Shown piece by piece: positions 17,202-28,876 of a stretch of DNA of 64,000 nucleotides (its first letter is position 1; each line of letters starts with the position of its first letter). The DNA comes from CAVSUB01 sp963816725 (lineage in GTDB: Bacteria > Acidobacteriota > Vicinamibacteria > Vicinamibacterales > 2-12-FULL-66-21). The stretch covers positions 124,001 to 188,000 of the forward strand of contig CAWFMC010000005.1 in assembly GCA_963816725.1 (NCBI GenBank), given 5' to 3'. Both the position numbers and the translations under genes were made by a program. Below the pieces are notes generated by a model. The model was given only the letters and a program-made list of their open reading frames with translations, searched no databases and was not told where the DNA came from.

Positions 17202-18056
17202 TCAGTAGGTGTAGAAACCGCGGCCCGATTTGCGGCCGAGATGACCGGCGGCGACCATCCGCCGGAGGAGAGGGCAGGCGCGGTATTTCGGATCGCCGAG
17301 CCCGTCGTGGAGCACGCCGAGGATCGCCACGCAGACGTCGAGGCCGATGAAGTCGGCGAGCGTCAGCGGCCCCATCGGATGATTCATCCCCAGCTTCATG
17401 ACCGTGTCGATTGCCTCGGGCGTGCCGACCCCTTCCATCACGCAGAAGGCCGCCTCGTTGATCATCGGCATCAGCACGCGATTGGCAATGAAACCCGGGT
17501 AATCCGCGGCTTCCACGGGAGTCTTGCCGAGTCGCTGGCACAGCGCGCTCGCGACCACCATCGACTCGGAGGATGTCGCCTGACCGCGGATCAATTCGAC
17601 CAGCGTCATCAGCGGTACCGGGTTCATGAAGTGCATCCCGAGCACCTTGTCCGGCCGCGACGTCGCGGCGCCGAGGGTCGTGATGGAGATCGACGAGGTG
17701 TTCGACGAGAGGATGACGTCCGCGCGCGTCAGCCGATCGAGGGACGCGAACAGCGTTTGCTTGGCCTCGAGGTTCTCGTAGATCGCTTCGACGACGAAGT
17801 CGACGTGGGCGAGCCCGTCGATGGCGGTGCTCGAGGCGATGCGCTCGAGGCATGCGGCTCGCTGTTCGGCCGGCAGCTTGCCCTTCTCGATCAGTTTGGC
17901 CAGGCTCGTGTCGATCGTCGCGCGCGCTTTCTCGAGCGCCGCATCGGAGGCATCGACCAGCGTCACCGCGATCCCGGATTGCGCGAACGCCTGGGCAATG
18001 CCGTTGCCCATCGTGCCCGCACCGACGACCCCGACACGCCTGATCTCTGCTGACAT
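17202..18056 (-). CDS. 3-hydroxybutyryl-CoA dehydrogenase
   Basis: A 284-residue enzyme that oxidises 3-hydroxyacyl-CoA with NAD(P) in fatty-acid or butanoate metabolism. The Rossmann motif GAGTMG sits near residue 12. The catalytic region 'GMHFMNPVPLMTLVE' and the C-terminal 'NHPMGPLTLADFIGLD' are typical. ATG 18056 is chosen because upstream codons do not match the family. A thiolase at 51015-52199 could work in the same pathway. Confidence 0.93.
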   Translation of the reverse strand: MSAEIRRVGVVGAGTMGNGIAQAFAQSGIAVTLVDASDAALEKARATIDTSLAKLIEKGKLPAEQRAACLERIASSTAIDGLAHVDFVVEAIYENLEAKQTLFASLDRLTRADVILSSNTSSISITTLGAATSRPDKVLGMHFMNPVPLMTLVELIRGQATSSESMVVASALCQRLGKTPVEAADYPGFIANRVLMPMINEAAFCVMEGVGTPEAIDTVMKLGMNHPMGPLTLADFIGLDVCVAILGVLHDGLGDPKYRACPLLRRMVAAGHLGRKSGRGFYTY

Positions 18057-18484
18057 CCCGCCTAGTGTGGCACGGCGCCGGCCATGCGGATCCGGTCGAT
18101 TCGCGAGCTCCATGGACGCCGATGGACGAGGCCTGAGGCACACGACGATACTGATCCCTGCTGCCGCCTCGCCCGCCTTGAGCCCGGGTATTCCTCTTGC
18201 GATGCCGCCGGCCATTGCCGACACCGGCCGACGCGTCCAGCTCCGACGGCGCCGTGTAGTTTGCGCCCCGAAGCAGCATCATTCGGGCCGGCGTTCAGTC
18301 GGCGCCGAGTCACCGTCGCAGATGCGATCGCAGACCGCAACCCTGCTGCAACACGCCACCCGAAGGCCCGCCCCGTTCTTCCAGGTGCACGACCACTCGG
18401 GGGAGTTGATCGAGGGCACGAGGACCGACTACAAACGATCGGGGGTGGGGCGGAAGGAAAGTACGTGGGCGCCTCGGTTCGGAC
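18057..18484. other. 428-base stretch without a recognised gene
   Basis: Both strands were read. Open frames here are arginine-rich and look like GC-bias artefacts. No promoter, RNA or repeat stands out apart from a chance sigma-54-like match at 18068-18083. Confidence 0.4.
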
Positions 18485-19546
18485 TCAGTGCCGTGCCGGC
18501 CCGCCGCGGCCGACCGCGACCGGCTGGGTCCACGCCATCAGCCCGTTCGACTCGAGCACCTTCACGCGCACGTACCCTTCATCGCCTTTGACGGCGTAGC
18601 TGGCGCTACCCTCGGCAACCTCGGACAACACGCGACCGCCCCCGCCGATGAACTGCACCCGGTACTTGCTCCACGCTGTCGGCTTCACCTTGATCGAAAT
18701 GCGCGTCTGATCGGCGGAGTACTCGGCGAGCTCGACGCCGGTCGAGGCGTAGAAGTCGCCGTGATCGAGTGCCTCCGAGATCATCCGCGGCTCGAGCGCG
18801 TCCGCGCGCACGTAGACCCAGCCGCGCCCCGGCGCCGCGGCGGTCGGGTCCCCAGGGCGTTTGAAATGGTGAGCGTCATCGACCGCGACGCCATAGAGCA
18901 GCCGCCCGGCGGTCAGGAGCTGATCCCACATCTGCTCGAGCCCCGGGACCCCACCGCCGCCGGCGTTGTTGACCTGCGGGTGGCCGTTGTAGATCTCGAA
19001 CAGATTCAGCCGCTCCACGCGCGCCAGATCGGCGACGGTGACGGCCCAGCCGAAATTCGGATGGTTGACGTGCGGCACCCCGCCCATGCGGCGGATGCCG
19101 TCCACCGAGCGCTGCATCGCATCGACGACGTCGCTCCCGTTCGGCGGCGCGACGATGCTCGCGATGGCGACACCGTTGACGTGCACTGGCTTGGTCGCCA
19201 CGGTCATGGTCAGTTCCTCGCCGGGAATGACGATGAACTTGTCGGGCGCGCCGTGAACGGCGTTGAGCCCGGTCGTCGGCGTGAGGTAGTTGTGATCGGT
19301 GAGCACCAGGAACTGGTAACCGTGCTCGCGGTACCAGCGGACGACCTCGTCCGGCGTGCTGTCGCCGTCGCTGTTGACGGTGTGGGTATGCGTGTTCCCC
19401 TTGAACCACCGGCCGCCCGCCAGCGTTGTCGCCGGCTGCGTCCGCGCGCGCGCCGCGAGCGGCAGCAGAAAGGCCGTGATCAGCGCCGCGATCAGGACCG
19501 TGCGTCGCGAACCGGCCGATGCGGCCGGGCCGAACGAGGTGCGCAT
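18485..19546 (-). CDS. Exported PHP-domain metallohydrolase
   Basis: A 353-residue protein with a signal peptide (about 1-36, cleaved after ALA-type residues) and a PHP-type trinuclear metal site. The motifs are 'NTHTHTVNSDGD' (H53, H55), 'LTDHN', 'GEELT', 'HVNHPNF' and 'VAVDDAHH'. PHP proteins hydrolyse phosphoesters; the substrate here is unknown. A beta-rich C-terminal part (about 265-350) follows. It is last in a run of minus-strand genes after the SPFH and small-peptide genes. Confidence 0.82.
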   Translation of the reverse strand: MRTSFGPAASAGSRRTVLIAALITAFLLPLAARARTQPATTLAGGRWFKGNTHTHTVNSDGDSTPDEVVRWYREHGYQFLVLTDHNYLTPTTGLNAVHGAPDKFIVIPGEELTMTVATKPVHVNGVAIASIVAPPNGSDVVDAMQRSVDGIRRMGGVPHVNHPNFGWAVTVADLARVERLNLFEIYNGHPQVNNAGGGGVPGLEQMWDQLLTAGRLLYGVAVDDAHHFKRPGDPTAAAPGRGWVYVRADALEPRMISEALDHGDFYASTGVELAEYSADQTRISIKVKPTAWSKYRVQFIGGGGRVLSEVAEGSASYAVKGDEGYVRVKVLESNGLMAWTQPVAVGRGGPARH

Positions 19547-19604
19547 GCGGGTAGTGTCTCCCAGAAACCACGCCCTGCGCACCTCACTCCGAACAGACGG
19601 CACG

Positions 19605-19709
19605 TCAGCTGATGTAGCGATACCAGCCAATCAGGCTGAGCACGGCGCCGATGATCGCGATGGCCCTGCGGAGACGGAGATCGAGCAGGTCTGGCGTGAG
19701 CTGTGGCAT
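19605..19709 (-). CDS. 34-residue membrane peptide
   Basis: A short frame, ATG 19709 to TGA 19605, beginning MPQLTPDLLD and ending IGWYRYIS. Residues about 16-29 form a hydrophobic helix flanked by arginines. AGGAG lies eight bases before the ATG, which is strong support for translation. It sits 35 bases after the SPFH gene and 58 before the PHP gene on the same strand, so it is probably co-transcribed. I know no family for it. Confidence 0.6.
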   Translation of the reverse strand: MPQLTPDLLDLRLRRAIAIIGAVLSLIGWYRYIS

Positions 19710-19744
19710 CGTGGTCTCCTTTCAGCGTTGACGACGAGCGGTGA

Positions 19745-20683
19745 TCATTCGGGTTTGACGCCGCCTTCAGGCGGCATCGCGGTCAGGGTCTGCTGGCGGA
19801 GGGCCGCGGCGCCCATCAGCCCGCCCATCCCCATCGATTCCACCGCGCTGCTCGGCACGAGCATCAGGGCCCCCTTTTCCTTGAGCCCTTCGTAGAGCAT
19901 GTTCATGGCCCGCAGGTGGAGCGCCGTCGGATTGTTCTGATACGACAGCGCCGCCTGCTCGAACGAGTGGGCGATCTCCATCTCCGCCTCGCCGAGGATG
20001 ATCCGCGCCTGCTTCTCGCGCGCCGCCTGCGCTTCGCGTGACATGGCGTCCTGGAGCGCGCCAGGGATGACGATGTCGCGCATTTCGACCGAGGAGACGG
20101 TGACGCCCCACGGATTCGAGCGCTGGTCGATCAAGGTCTGGAGCTCGCCCTCGATCCGCTCGCGCCCGCGCAGCAGGTCGGTCAGCGTCGTCCGCCCGAT
20201 GATGTCGCGCAAGGCCGTCTGGGCGGCCCAGCTCACCGCCTGCGCGTAGTCCTGCACCTCGAGCGCGGCCTTCTGCGCGTCGTGGACCATCCAGAACAGC
20301 ACGGCGTCGACGTTGACCGGGACCGTGTCCGCGGTCAGGGTCTGTTCGGCCGCGAAGCTGGTGGTGATGGTGCGCTGGTCGATCCAGCTCGAGACGCGAT
20401 CGATGAAGGGGACGACCCAGAAGAGGCCCGGACCCTCGAGCCCGATGAACCGCCCGAGCCGGAGCAGCACCGCGCGCTCCCACTGCTGGGCGATGCGCGG
20501 CGACTGCATCGCAATGAGGCCGACGACGACCAGCGCCGCGAACAGCGCGATGTTGCCAGTGAGCGAGAACACCAGCCATCCGGCTGCCGTGAAGCCCACG
20601 AACAGGGCGAGTGCGACCACGTTGATCCGGATCGCGGGCGAGCGCGGCTCCTCGGAACGGCGACCGAGCACCAGGGGCATCAT
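19745..20683 (-). CDS. SPFH/band-7 (slipin-like) membrane protein
   Basis: A 312-residue protein. Two membrane helices (about 22-41 and 43-60) precede an SPFH domain (about 66-215) with 'GRFIGLEGPGLFWVVPFID' and a helical tail with 'EAQAAREKQARI'. These proteins scaffold membrane microdomains or guard membrane proteases; no NfeD partner is seen. Its start overlaps the GntR stop by four bases, so the regulator and this gene form one transcript. Confidence 0.88.
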   Translation of the reverse strand: MMPLVLGRRSEEPRSPAIRINVVALALFVGFTAAGWLVFSLTGNIALFAALVVVGLIAMQSPRIAQQWERAVLLRLGRFIGLEGPGLFWVVPFIDRVSSWIDQRTITTSFAAEQTLTADTVPVNVDAVLFWMVHDAQKAALEVQDYAQAVSWAAQTALRDIIGRTTLTDLLRGRERIEGELQTLIDQRSNPWGVTVSSVEMRDIVIPGALQDAMSREAQAAREKQARIILGEAEMEIAHSFEQAALSYQNNPTALHLRAMNMLYEGLKEKGALMLVPSSAVESMGMGGLMGAAALRQQTLTAMPPEGGVKPE

Positions 20684-21096
20684 TGACTCTCCTTCATCGT
20701 GGGCGGCGACGCCGGACGCGGCTCGCCGGCGTGCTCGGCCAGGGCGGTCATCAACTCGTCGTAGGTGAAGCCGGCGGCGTCGGCTTCCGCCAGCATGCGG
20801 GTGACGAAGCGGCGGATGCGGCGGTCGTGCTCGCGCGGCGGATGGGCGCGGGCCGTGACGGCGGTCACGAACGACCCGACCCCGCGCCGCGTCTCGAGCA
20901 CGCCGGCGCGTTCGAGCTCGGCGTAGACGCGCGCCACGGTATTGGCATTGATGCGGAGGTCGACGGCGAGCTGGCGTACGGTCGGGAGCTGGTCGCCGGC
21001 GACGAGGCGGCCGGTGGCGATCGCCGCGCGCAACGCGCGCTCCAGCTGTGCGTAGATGGGTGTTGGGTCTCGAGGGTCGATCGTGACGACGGCCAC
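20680..21096 (-). CDS. GntR-family regulator, YtrA type
   Basis: A 138-residue repressor starting at GTG 21096. The N-terminal winged helix (about 10-75) includes 'LPTVRQLAVDLRINANTVAR' and 'GVGSFV'. The short C-terminal helical part (about 80-130) is typical of the YtrA subgroup, which binds no large ligand domain. It heads the SPFH operon, and its own promoter holds a dyad, so it probably represses itself and the membrane genes below. Confidence 0.88.
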   Translation of the reverse strand: MAVVTIDPRDPTPIYAQLERALRAAIATGRLVAGDQLPTVRQLAVDLRINANTVARVYAELERAGVLETRRGVGSFVTAVTARAHPPREHDRRIRRFVTRMLAEADAAGFTYDELMTALAEHAGEPRPASPPTMKESQ

Positions 21097-21103
21097 TTGC
21101 AGG

Positions 21104-21132
21104 ATAATACTAGTTCATTGGTACAATGTCAA
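21104..21132 (-). promoter_or_regulatory. gntR promoter with dyad, probably leaderless transcript
   Basis: On the minus strand TTGACA (21127-21132), a 17-base spacer and TATTAT (21104-21109) form a near-perfect promoter. The -10 ends seven bases before the GTG at 21096, so transcription should start at or next to the start codon. The spacer carries an imperfect dyad (TAC.A.T..A.T.GTA), a likely GntR operator. Confidence 0.75.
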
Positions 21133-21145
21133 AGAGCGACGAGGC

Positions 21146-21356
21146 GGGATCGGGGATCAGGGATCGGGGACGAGGGATCGGCGCTCGGCGCTCGGCGCTC
21201 GGCGCTCGGCACCTTCGCTTGGCGCTTTTCGTCGCGTTCGGCTCGACGCAGACGCCGGACGCGGAACCCTGCACGATGAACGTTGAACGTTGAACGTTGA
21301 CCTCGGCCCCTGATCCCTGATCCCTGATCCCTGGTCCCCGGTCCCCGATCCCTGAA
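21146..21356. repeat. Large paired inverted heptamer arrays
   Basis: Left array, 21146-21208: nine in-phase units, five GGGATCG/A-like then four GCGCTCG. Right array, 21266-21356: thirteen in-phase units, including three ACGTTGA and seven CCCTGAT-like units. The CCCTGAT-like units are the reverse complement of the left GGGATCN units. The right array ends one base before the stop codon of the next gene. A 57-base spacer separates the arrays. Confidence 0.85.
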
Positions 21357-21357
21357 T

Positions 21358-22701
21358 CTACCGTCGAACCGGCGCGAACTCGTCCTTCAGCGCGCGCTTG
21401 GCGATCCTGCGGCCCAAGTCGACCCCCGCTTCGCCCGAAAAGCGATAGTGGAAGCCGGCCCAGACCCGGGCGTTCACGACCTCATCCCGTAGTGCGGCGG
21501 CCATGCGATACGTGCGGACGGCGTCCAGGTTGCCGGGGGCACCGGCCGGGTCGAAGCCGTGAAGCACCAGGTTGAAGCGATTGGTGTCGAGGAACGCGCT
21601 GAAGACCTCGGCCATGGCGGACGTGATCGAACCGTGGGCCGCCGGATATTCAGGATGGTTCGGCGTGGCGCCGGCGAACGGCCTCCAGCCGGCCTGCTCG
21701 ATCGTGAAGGGGCTGGGGTCCGAATATCCCGGAATCGGGCCGAAGCCGTCGCCCGGCGCCGGCTTGACCGAGCTCGGATCGATGGCGGTAACGGGGCGCC
21801 AGAACAGGAAGTGGTACTTCGCGTTCAAGGCCCCGATCAGGGCATCGGCTCCCGTCATGTTGACCATCGCCTGGAGGCGGGCCGCATCGGTCAGGCACAG
21901 GCTCTCGGCCTGGATCACGTCGCGGACCGCGCGGTTGAATTGACGAATGACATTCGCCGTGAAGAAGAGCGCGGTCGCGCCCTGGGCCGGCGTCCGCACG
22001 GTGCTGTCGGCACCGCCGAAGCGCTTGACTTCTTCGTACACCTCCACCCACTCGAAACTGTCAAGTGACGGCGGGCCATCCAGCCTGAACCGTTCGACAT
22101 CGTCGACCAGGAACGGGGTGACGCCTCCCAGCCAGGGCGTCTGAGGCGCGGCAAACCCCGGCGGCGTGAGCCGCCACACGCCCGGCCCGGGCGTGCGGTG
22201 TGGGAACTCCGAGGTCGTGGCCACCGGTGTACGCACGCCGTCGTTGGCCCGCAACGCGACGATCAGGTCGGCGGCCGCCTGGCCCACGGCCTGTCCGGCC
22301 ACCTTGGCGGGGCCATCCCCGATCGTCGCCAGCGACGCCGCGTAGCGTGGATCGAGTTGCGCGGACTGGGCGGGGAAGTAGTGCAGCAGCGTGCGGTACG
22401 CCGCTTCGACCACGGCCGCGTCCGCTGACGCGCCGCGGGGCGCGGTGACGCCGCCACGATAGGGCTCGTATCGGGGATCGATCGCGACCGCGGCGTCGTA
22501 GACGGCAGCCGAGACGTAGCCCATATACACGAAGCCTTCGCCCTGGAAGGCACCGGCACGGAGGACCGTATCCTCGGCAATCTGGTCCCACTCGGAGACT
22601 TTGTCGGCGGCGCTGGCAGTGACGCCACGACCTGGCGTTCCCGAGAGCACGACGACACTTGCGGCGGCGAGCAGGCAGCCACGCTTCGTTAGCAGAGTCA
22701 C
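21358..22701 (-). CDS. Vanadium-dependent haloperoxidase-like (PAP2 superfamily) protein
   Basis: A 447-residue exported protein with a signal peptide (about 1-31). The vanadate/phosphate-binding pattern of the vanadium haloperoxidases is present: 'KYHFLFWRP', then 'HPEYPAAHGS', then 'RVWAGFHYRFS' with H418 as the likely metal ligand. It could oxidise halides or act as an acid phosphatase. The stop lies directly beside a heptamer array. Confidence 0.85.
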   Translation of the reverse strand: MTLLTKRGCLLAAASVVVLSGTPGRGVTASAADKVSEWDQIAEDTVLRAGAFQGEGFVYMGYVSAAVYDAAVAIDPRYEPYRGGVTAPRGASADAAVVEAAYRTLLHYFPAQSAQLDPRYAASLATIGDGPAKVAGQAVGQAAADLIVALRANDGVRTPVATTSEFPHRTPGPGVWRLTPPGFAAPQTPWLGGVTPFLVDDVERFRLDGPPSLDSFEWVEVYEEVKRFGGADSTVRTPAQGATALFFTANVIRQFNRAVRDVIQAESLCLTDAARLQAMVNMTGADALIGALNAKYHFLFWRPVTAIDPSSVKPAPGDGFGPIPGYSDPSPFTIEQAGWRPFAGATPNHPEYPAAHGSITSAMAEVFSAFLDTNRFNLVLHGFDPAGAPGNLDAVRTYRMAAALRDEVVNARVWAGFHYRFSGEAGVDLGRRIAKRALKDEFAPVRR

Positions 22702-22877
22702 GGATCCCTCCTGGGTATGTGCCTGCGCTCACGCGGCGCCACGGTCCGGTTCAGCGCGGCGGCAGGGAGGCAGGTTCGTGTCGCATGCATAGGCGCAAAG
22801 GCGACGCGGAAACTGTCATGAGTTGTGAAGGCCTCTGTCTGCACCCGCAGCGAGTAAGATGTCGTTCTCGGGGTCAA

Positions 22878-25801
<2,924 letters not shown>

Positions 25802-25805
<4 letters not shown>

Positions 25806-26377
25806 GCGACGGCGCTGTCACCGCGCTGCTCATCGACTGGCGTGCGGGCGATCGCGAGGCGCTCGATCAGCTCATTCCGCTCATCGCTGACGAGCTCCGC
25901 CGATTGGCACGCCACCAGATGGCCGGCGAACGGCCCGGCCATCTCCTCCAGCCGACGGCGCTGGTCAACGAGGCCTATCTCCGGCTGGTCGACGTCCAGC
26001 GGGTCGCGTGGAAGGATCGCGCCCACTTCTTCGCGATCGCGGCCCGACTCATGCGGCGCATCCTCGTCGAGCATGCGCGCGCGCAGCACGCCGACAAGCG
26101 GGGCGGCGCACATCCGCCGGTCACCTTTGACGAGCTCGTACTCGGCGGACCAGAAACGCCGGAACAGATCGTGGCGCTCGACGATGCCCTGCAGGCGCTG
26201 GCGCGGACCGCGGCGCGGAAAAGCGAGGTGGTGGAGCTGCGCTACTTTGGCGGTCTCACCGTCGAGGAGACGGCGCACGCGCTGGCGATCTCCGCCGAGA
26301 CGGTCATGCGCGACTGGAAGTTCGCGAAAGCCTGGCTGCTGCGCGAGCTGCGCGGGGCGCCAAACCGGCGCGCTTGA
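25802..26377 (+). CDS. ECF sigma factor (TIGR02999-like)
   Basis: A 191-residue extracytoplasmic-function sigma factor starting at GTG 25802 inside the kinase stop (GTGA). Region 2 (about 12-85) has 'LLQPTALVNEAYLRLVD' and 'WKDRAHFFAIAARLMRRIL', typical of the acidobacterial/planctomycete ECF group that accompanies Ser/Thr kinases. Region 4 (about 130-185) holds the helix-turn-helix. The coupling suggests that the kinase controls this factor, perhaps by phosphorylation. Confidence 0.92.
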
Positions 26378-26410
26378 CGCCTGTCGCTGCTCCATCGCCA
26401 CACGGCCCGG

Positions 26411-27787
26411 TCACGAGCGCGGGTTGCGCCTGAGGAACGTCCCGTCGCCCGCCTGGCCGACGAATCTCCCGCCGTCGATGATCACCCGGCCGCGCGAGAT
26501 GACCGTGTCGGTGACGCCGGTGACCTCGCGGCCTTCGTACGGGTTGTAGTCGACCTTCATGTGCAGCGTCTCGACGCCGAGCCGCATCGTGCGGGTCGGA
26601 TCGAAGATCACGATGTCGGCGTCCGATCCCGGCGCAATCGTGCCCTTGCGCGGGAACAGCCCGAAGATCTTTGCCGGCGAGGTCGAGGTCAGCTCGACGA
26701 AGCGGTTGAGCGAGATGCGACCGGTGCGGACGCCGCCGTCATAGACCAGGCTCATGCGGGTCTCGATGCCTGGGGCGCCATTGGGGATCTTCGAGAAATC
26801 GTCGTGGCCGAGGGCCTTCTGCTCCTTCATGCAGAACGGGCAGTGATCGGTCGAGATCGCCTGGAGATCGTTGAAGGCGAGGCCGCGCCACAGGCGATCC
26901 TGCGTCGCCTGCGACCGAAGCGGCGGGCTCATCACGTACTTCGCGCCTTCGAAGCCAGGCTCCTCGTAGTTGTCGTAGGACAGGAACAGATACTGCGGGC
27001 AGGTTTCCGCGAACGCCGGCAGGCCGCGGTCGCGGGCCTCGGTGACCATCTCCAGCGCTTCAGCGGCCGAGAGATGCACGATGTAGATCGGCACGTCCGC
27101 GATCTCGGCCAGCGCGATGGCGCGGTGCGTGGCTTCCGCCTCGGCGCGCGCCGGCCGGGTCAGGGCGTGATACTTCGGCGCGGTCTTGCCTTCGGCCAGC
27201 GCGCGCTTGACGAGCACGTCGATCACGCCGCCATTCTCGGCATGCATGCAGATCGTGCCGCCGTTCGCGCCGCTCCGCAGCAGCGCCCGGAAAATGCTCG
27301 CATCGTCGAGCATGAAGACGCCCGGGTAGGCCATGAACAGCTTGAAGGACGTGATCCCCTGACGCACGAGCGCGTCCATCTCGAGCTCCACCTGGTCGGT
27401 GAGCTCGGTGATGATCATGTGGAAGCCGTAGTCGATCGCCGCCTTGCCCTCGGCCTTGGCCATCCATGTGTCCATGGCATGGTGCAGCGTCTGGCCCCGA
27501 TACTGAATGGCGAAGTCGACGATGGTGGTCGTGCCGCCGTGTGCGGCGGCAATCGTGCCCGACTCGAAATCGTCGGCTGACGTCGTCCCGCCGAAGGGCA
27601 TGTCGAGGTGGGTGTGCACGTCGATCCCGCCCGGCAGGACATACTTGCCGGCGGCGTCGATCACCCGGTCGGCCGCCATGGTGAGCTCGGCCCCGATGGT
27701 GGTGATCCGCTCACCCTCGATGTACACATCGCCGCGATACATGTCGCTCGCGGTGATCACCGTGCCGTTCCGAATCAGCAGACTCAT
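26411..27787 (-). CDS. Dihydropyrimidinase (hydantoinase)
   Basis: A 458-residue amidohydrolase that opens dihydrouracil or dihydrothymine to N-carbamoyl-beta-amino acids. The zinc site shows H58 and H60 (DVHTH), the carboxylated lysine K149 (SFKLFMAY), H182 (MHAENGG), 'VHLSAAEAL' and 'STDHCPF'. Its start overlaps the upstream beta-ureidopropionase stop by four bases. It performs the second step of reductive pyrimidine breakdown. Confidence 0.94.
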   Translation of the reverse strand: MSLLIRNGTVITASDMYRGDVYIEGERITTIGAELTMAADRVIDAAGKYVLPGGIDVHTHLDMPFGGTTSADDFESGTIAAAHGGTTTIVDFAIQYRGQTLHHAMDTWMAKAEGKAAIDYGFHMIITELTDQVELEMDALVRQGITSFKLFMAYPGVFMLDDASIFRALLRSGANGGTICMHAENGGVIDVLVKRALAEGKTAPKYHALTRPARAEAEATHRAIALAEIADVPIYIVHLSAAEALEMVTEARDRGLPAFAETCPQYLFLSYDNYEEPGFEGAKYVMSPPLRSQATQDRLWRGLAFNDLQAISTDHCPFCMKEQKALGHDDFSKIPNGAPGIETRMSLVYDGGVRTGRISLNRFVELTSTSPAKIFGLFPRKGTIAPGSDADIVIFDPTRTMRLGVETLHMKVDYNPYEGREVTGVTDTVISRGRVIIDGGRFVGQAGDGTFLRRNPRS

Positions 27788-28656
27788 GGGCGTTGCTCCG
27801 CCATCGGACCGTACGAGTCAGGGCGTCGATCGCGGTAGAACTGCCACACGCGCCGCACTTCCTCGATCTGATCGAGATCCATCTCGGCTACGACCAGCTC
27901 GGTCTGATCCTCCGAGCCGGTCGCCAGGAAATTACCGCGCGGATCGACGAAGTACGACGAACCGTAGAAGCGGCCGATGTTCCACGGCGCCTCGGTGCCG
28001 ACCCGGTTGCTGCAGGCCATGAAGTAGCCATTGGCCACGGCATGCGCCGGCTGTTCGAGCTTCCACAGATACTGCGACAGTCCGGCCACTGTCGCCGAGG
28101 GGTTGAACACGATCTCGGCGCCGTTCAAGCCGAGGAGCCGCGCGCCTTCGGGGAAATGCCGGTCATAGCAGATATACACGCCGATGGTCGCGAAGCGCGT
28201 CTTGAACACCGGGTAGCCGAGATTGCCCGGCTTGAAGAAGTACTTTTCCCAGAACCCTGAGGTGTGCGGGATGTGATTCTTGCGGTACTTGCCGAGGTAC
28301 GTGCCGTCGGCGTCGAACACCGCGGCAGTGTTGTAGTAGACGCCCGCCTGCTCCCGCTCATACACCGGGACGACCATCGCCATCTGATACCGCTTCGCGT
28401 ACCCGGCCATCAGCTCGGTCGTTGGCCCCGGGACCGGCTCGGCGATGTCGTACCAGTGAGCATCCTGCGACGGGCAGAAGTACGGGCCGTTGAAGATCTC
28501 CTGGAGTCCGAGGATCTGCACGCCACGCTTGCCGGCCTCCTCGATGAGCGGGATGTGCGCGTCGATGGACGCCTGGCGAATGACGTCAATCGGCGTCGCC
28601 GGATCGGTGATCGGCGAGGCGGCCTGGATGAGGCCGCCCAATACGCGTCTCGGCAT
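27784..28656 (-). CDS. Beta-ureidopropionase / N-carbamoyl amidase (nitrilase family)
   Basis: A 290-residue carbon-nitrogen hydrolase. The triad is E53 (LQEIF), K126 (KYRKNHIP) and C163 (YICYDRHFPEG). It releases ammonia and CO2 from N-carbamoyl-beta-alanine, the third step of reductive pyrimidine catabolism. It is the first gene of a minus-strand pair with dihydropyrimidinase and diverges from the dehydrogenase and permease genes. Confidence 0.92.
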   Translation of the reverse strand: MPRRVLGGLIQAASPITDPATPIDVIRQASIDAHIPLIEEAGKRGVQILGLQEIFNGPYFCPSQDAHWYDIAEPVPGPTTELMAGYAKRYQMAMVVPVYEREQAGVYYNTAAVFDADGTYLGKYRKNHIPHTSGFWEKYFFKPGNLGYPVFKTRFATIGVYICYDRHFPEGARLLGLNGAEIVFNPSATVAGLSQYLWKLEQPAHAVANGYFMACSNRVGTEAPWNIGRFYGSSYFVDPRGNFLATGSEDQTELVVAEMDLDQIEEVRRVWQFYRDRRPDSYGPMAEQRP

Positions 28657-28684
28657 GGTGTTCCTCGACCGTCGTGTCGTTATT

Positions 28685-28825
28685 GCCCGACCTTAACAGG
28701 ATGCTGAAGAACGCATCCTGAATGGCGGATGTCAGATGGAAGATGGCAAAACCCCAGTGTTTTCACATCTGCCATTTGCCATTTCACATCAGGCCGCCCT
28801 TTTCAGCGGCCTGCTAAGGTCGGGC
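28685..28825. repeat. 141-bp MITE-like element with 24-bp terminal inverted repeats
   Basis: The ends, 28685-28708 and 28802-28825, match as reverse complements at 21 of 24 positions and start GCCCGACCTTA. Inside are heptamers of GATGNNA type (left) and CATNTNC type (right), again in opposite orientation, so the element could fold on itself. It encodes nothing. I see no clear target duplication. It sits in the divergent pyrimidine promoter region. Confidence 0.7.
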
Positions 28826-28876
28826 GAACCCCCGTCGCTGCGCTATAGTACGCGGATTCCGGGAGGCACGACTACG

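Noticed and set aside
18068..18083. Plus-strand sigma-54-like match (TGGCAC with GC ten bases after GG)
   Set aside because: The -12 half is poor (CGGC) and no plus-strand gene follows. In GC-rich DNA such matches occur by chance.
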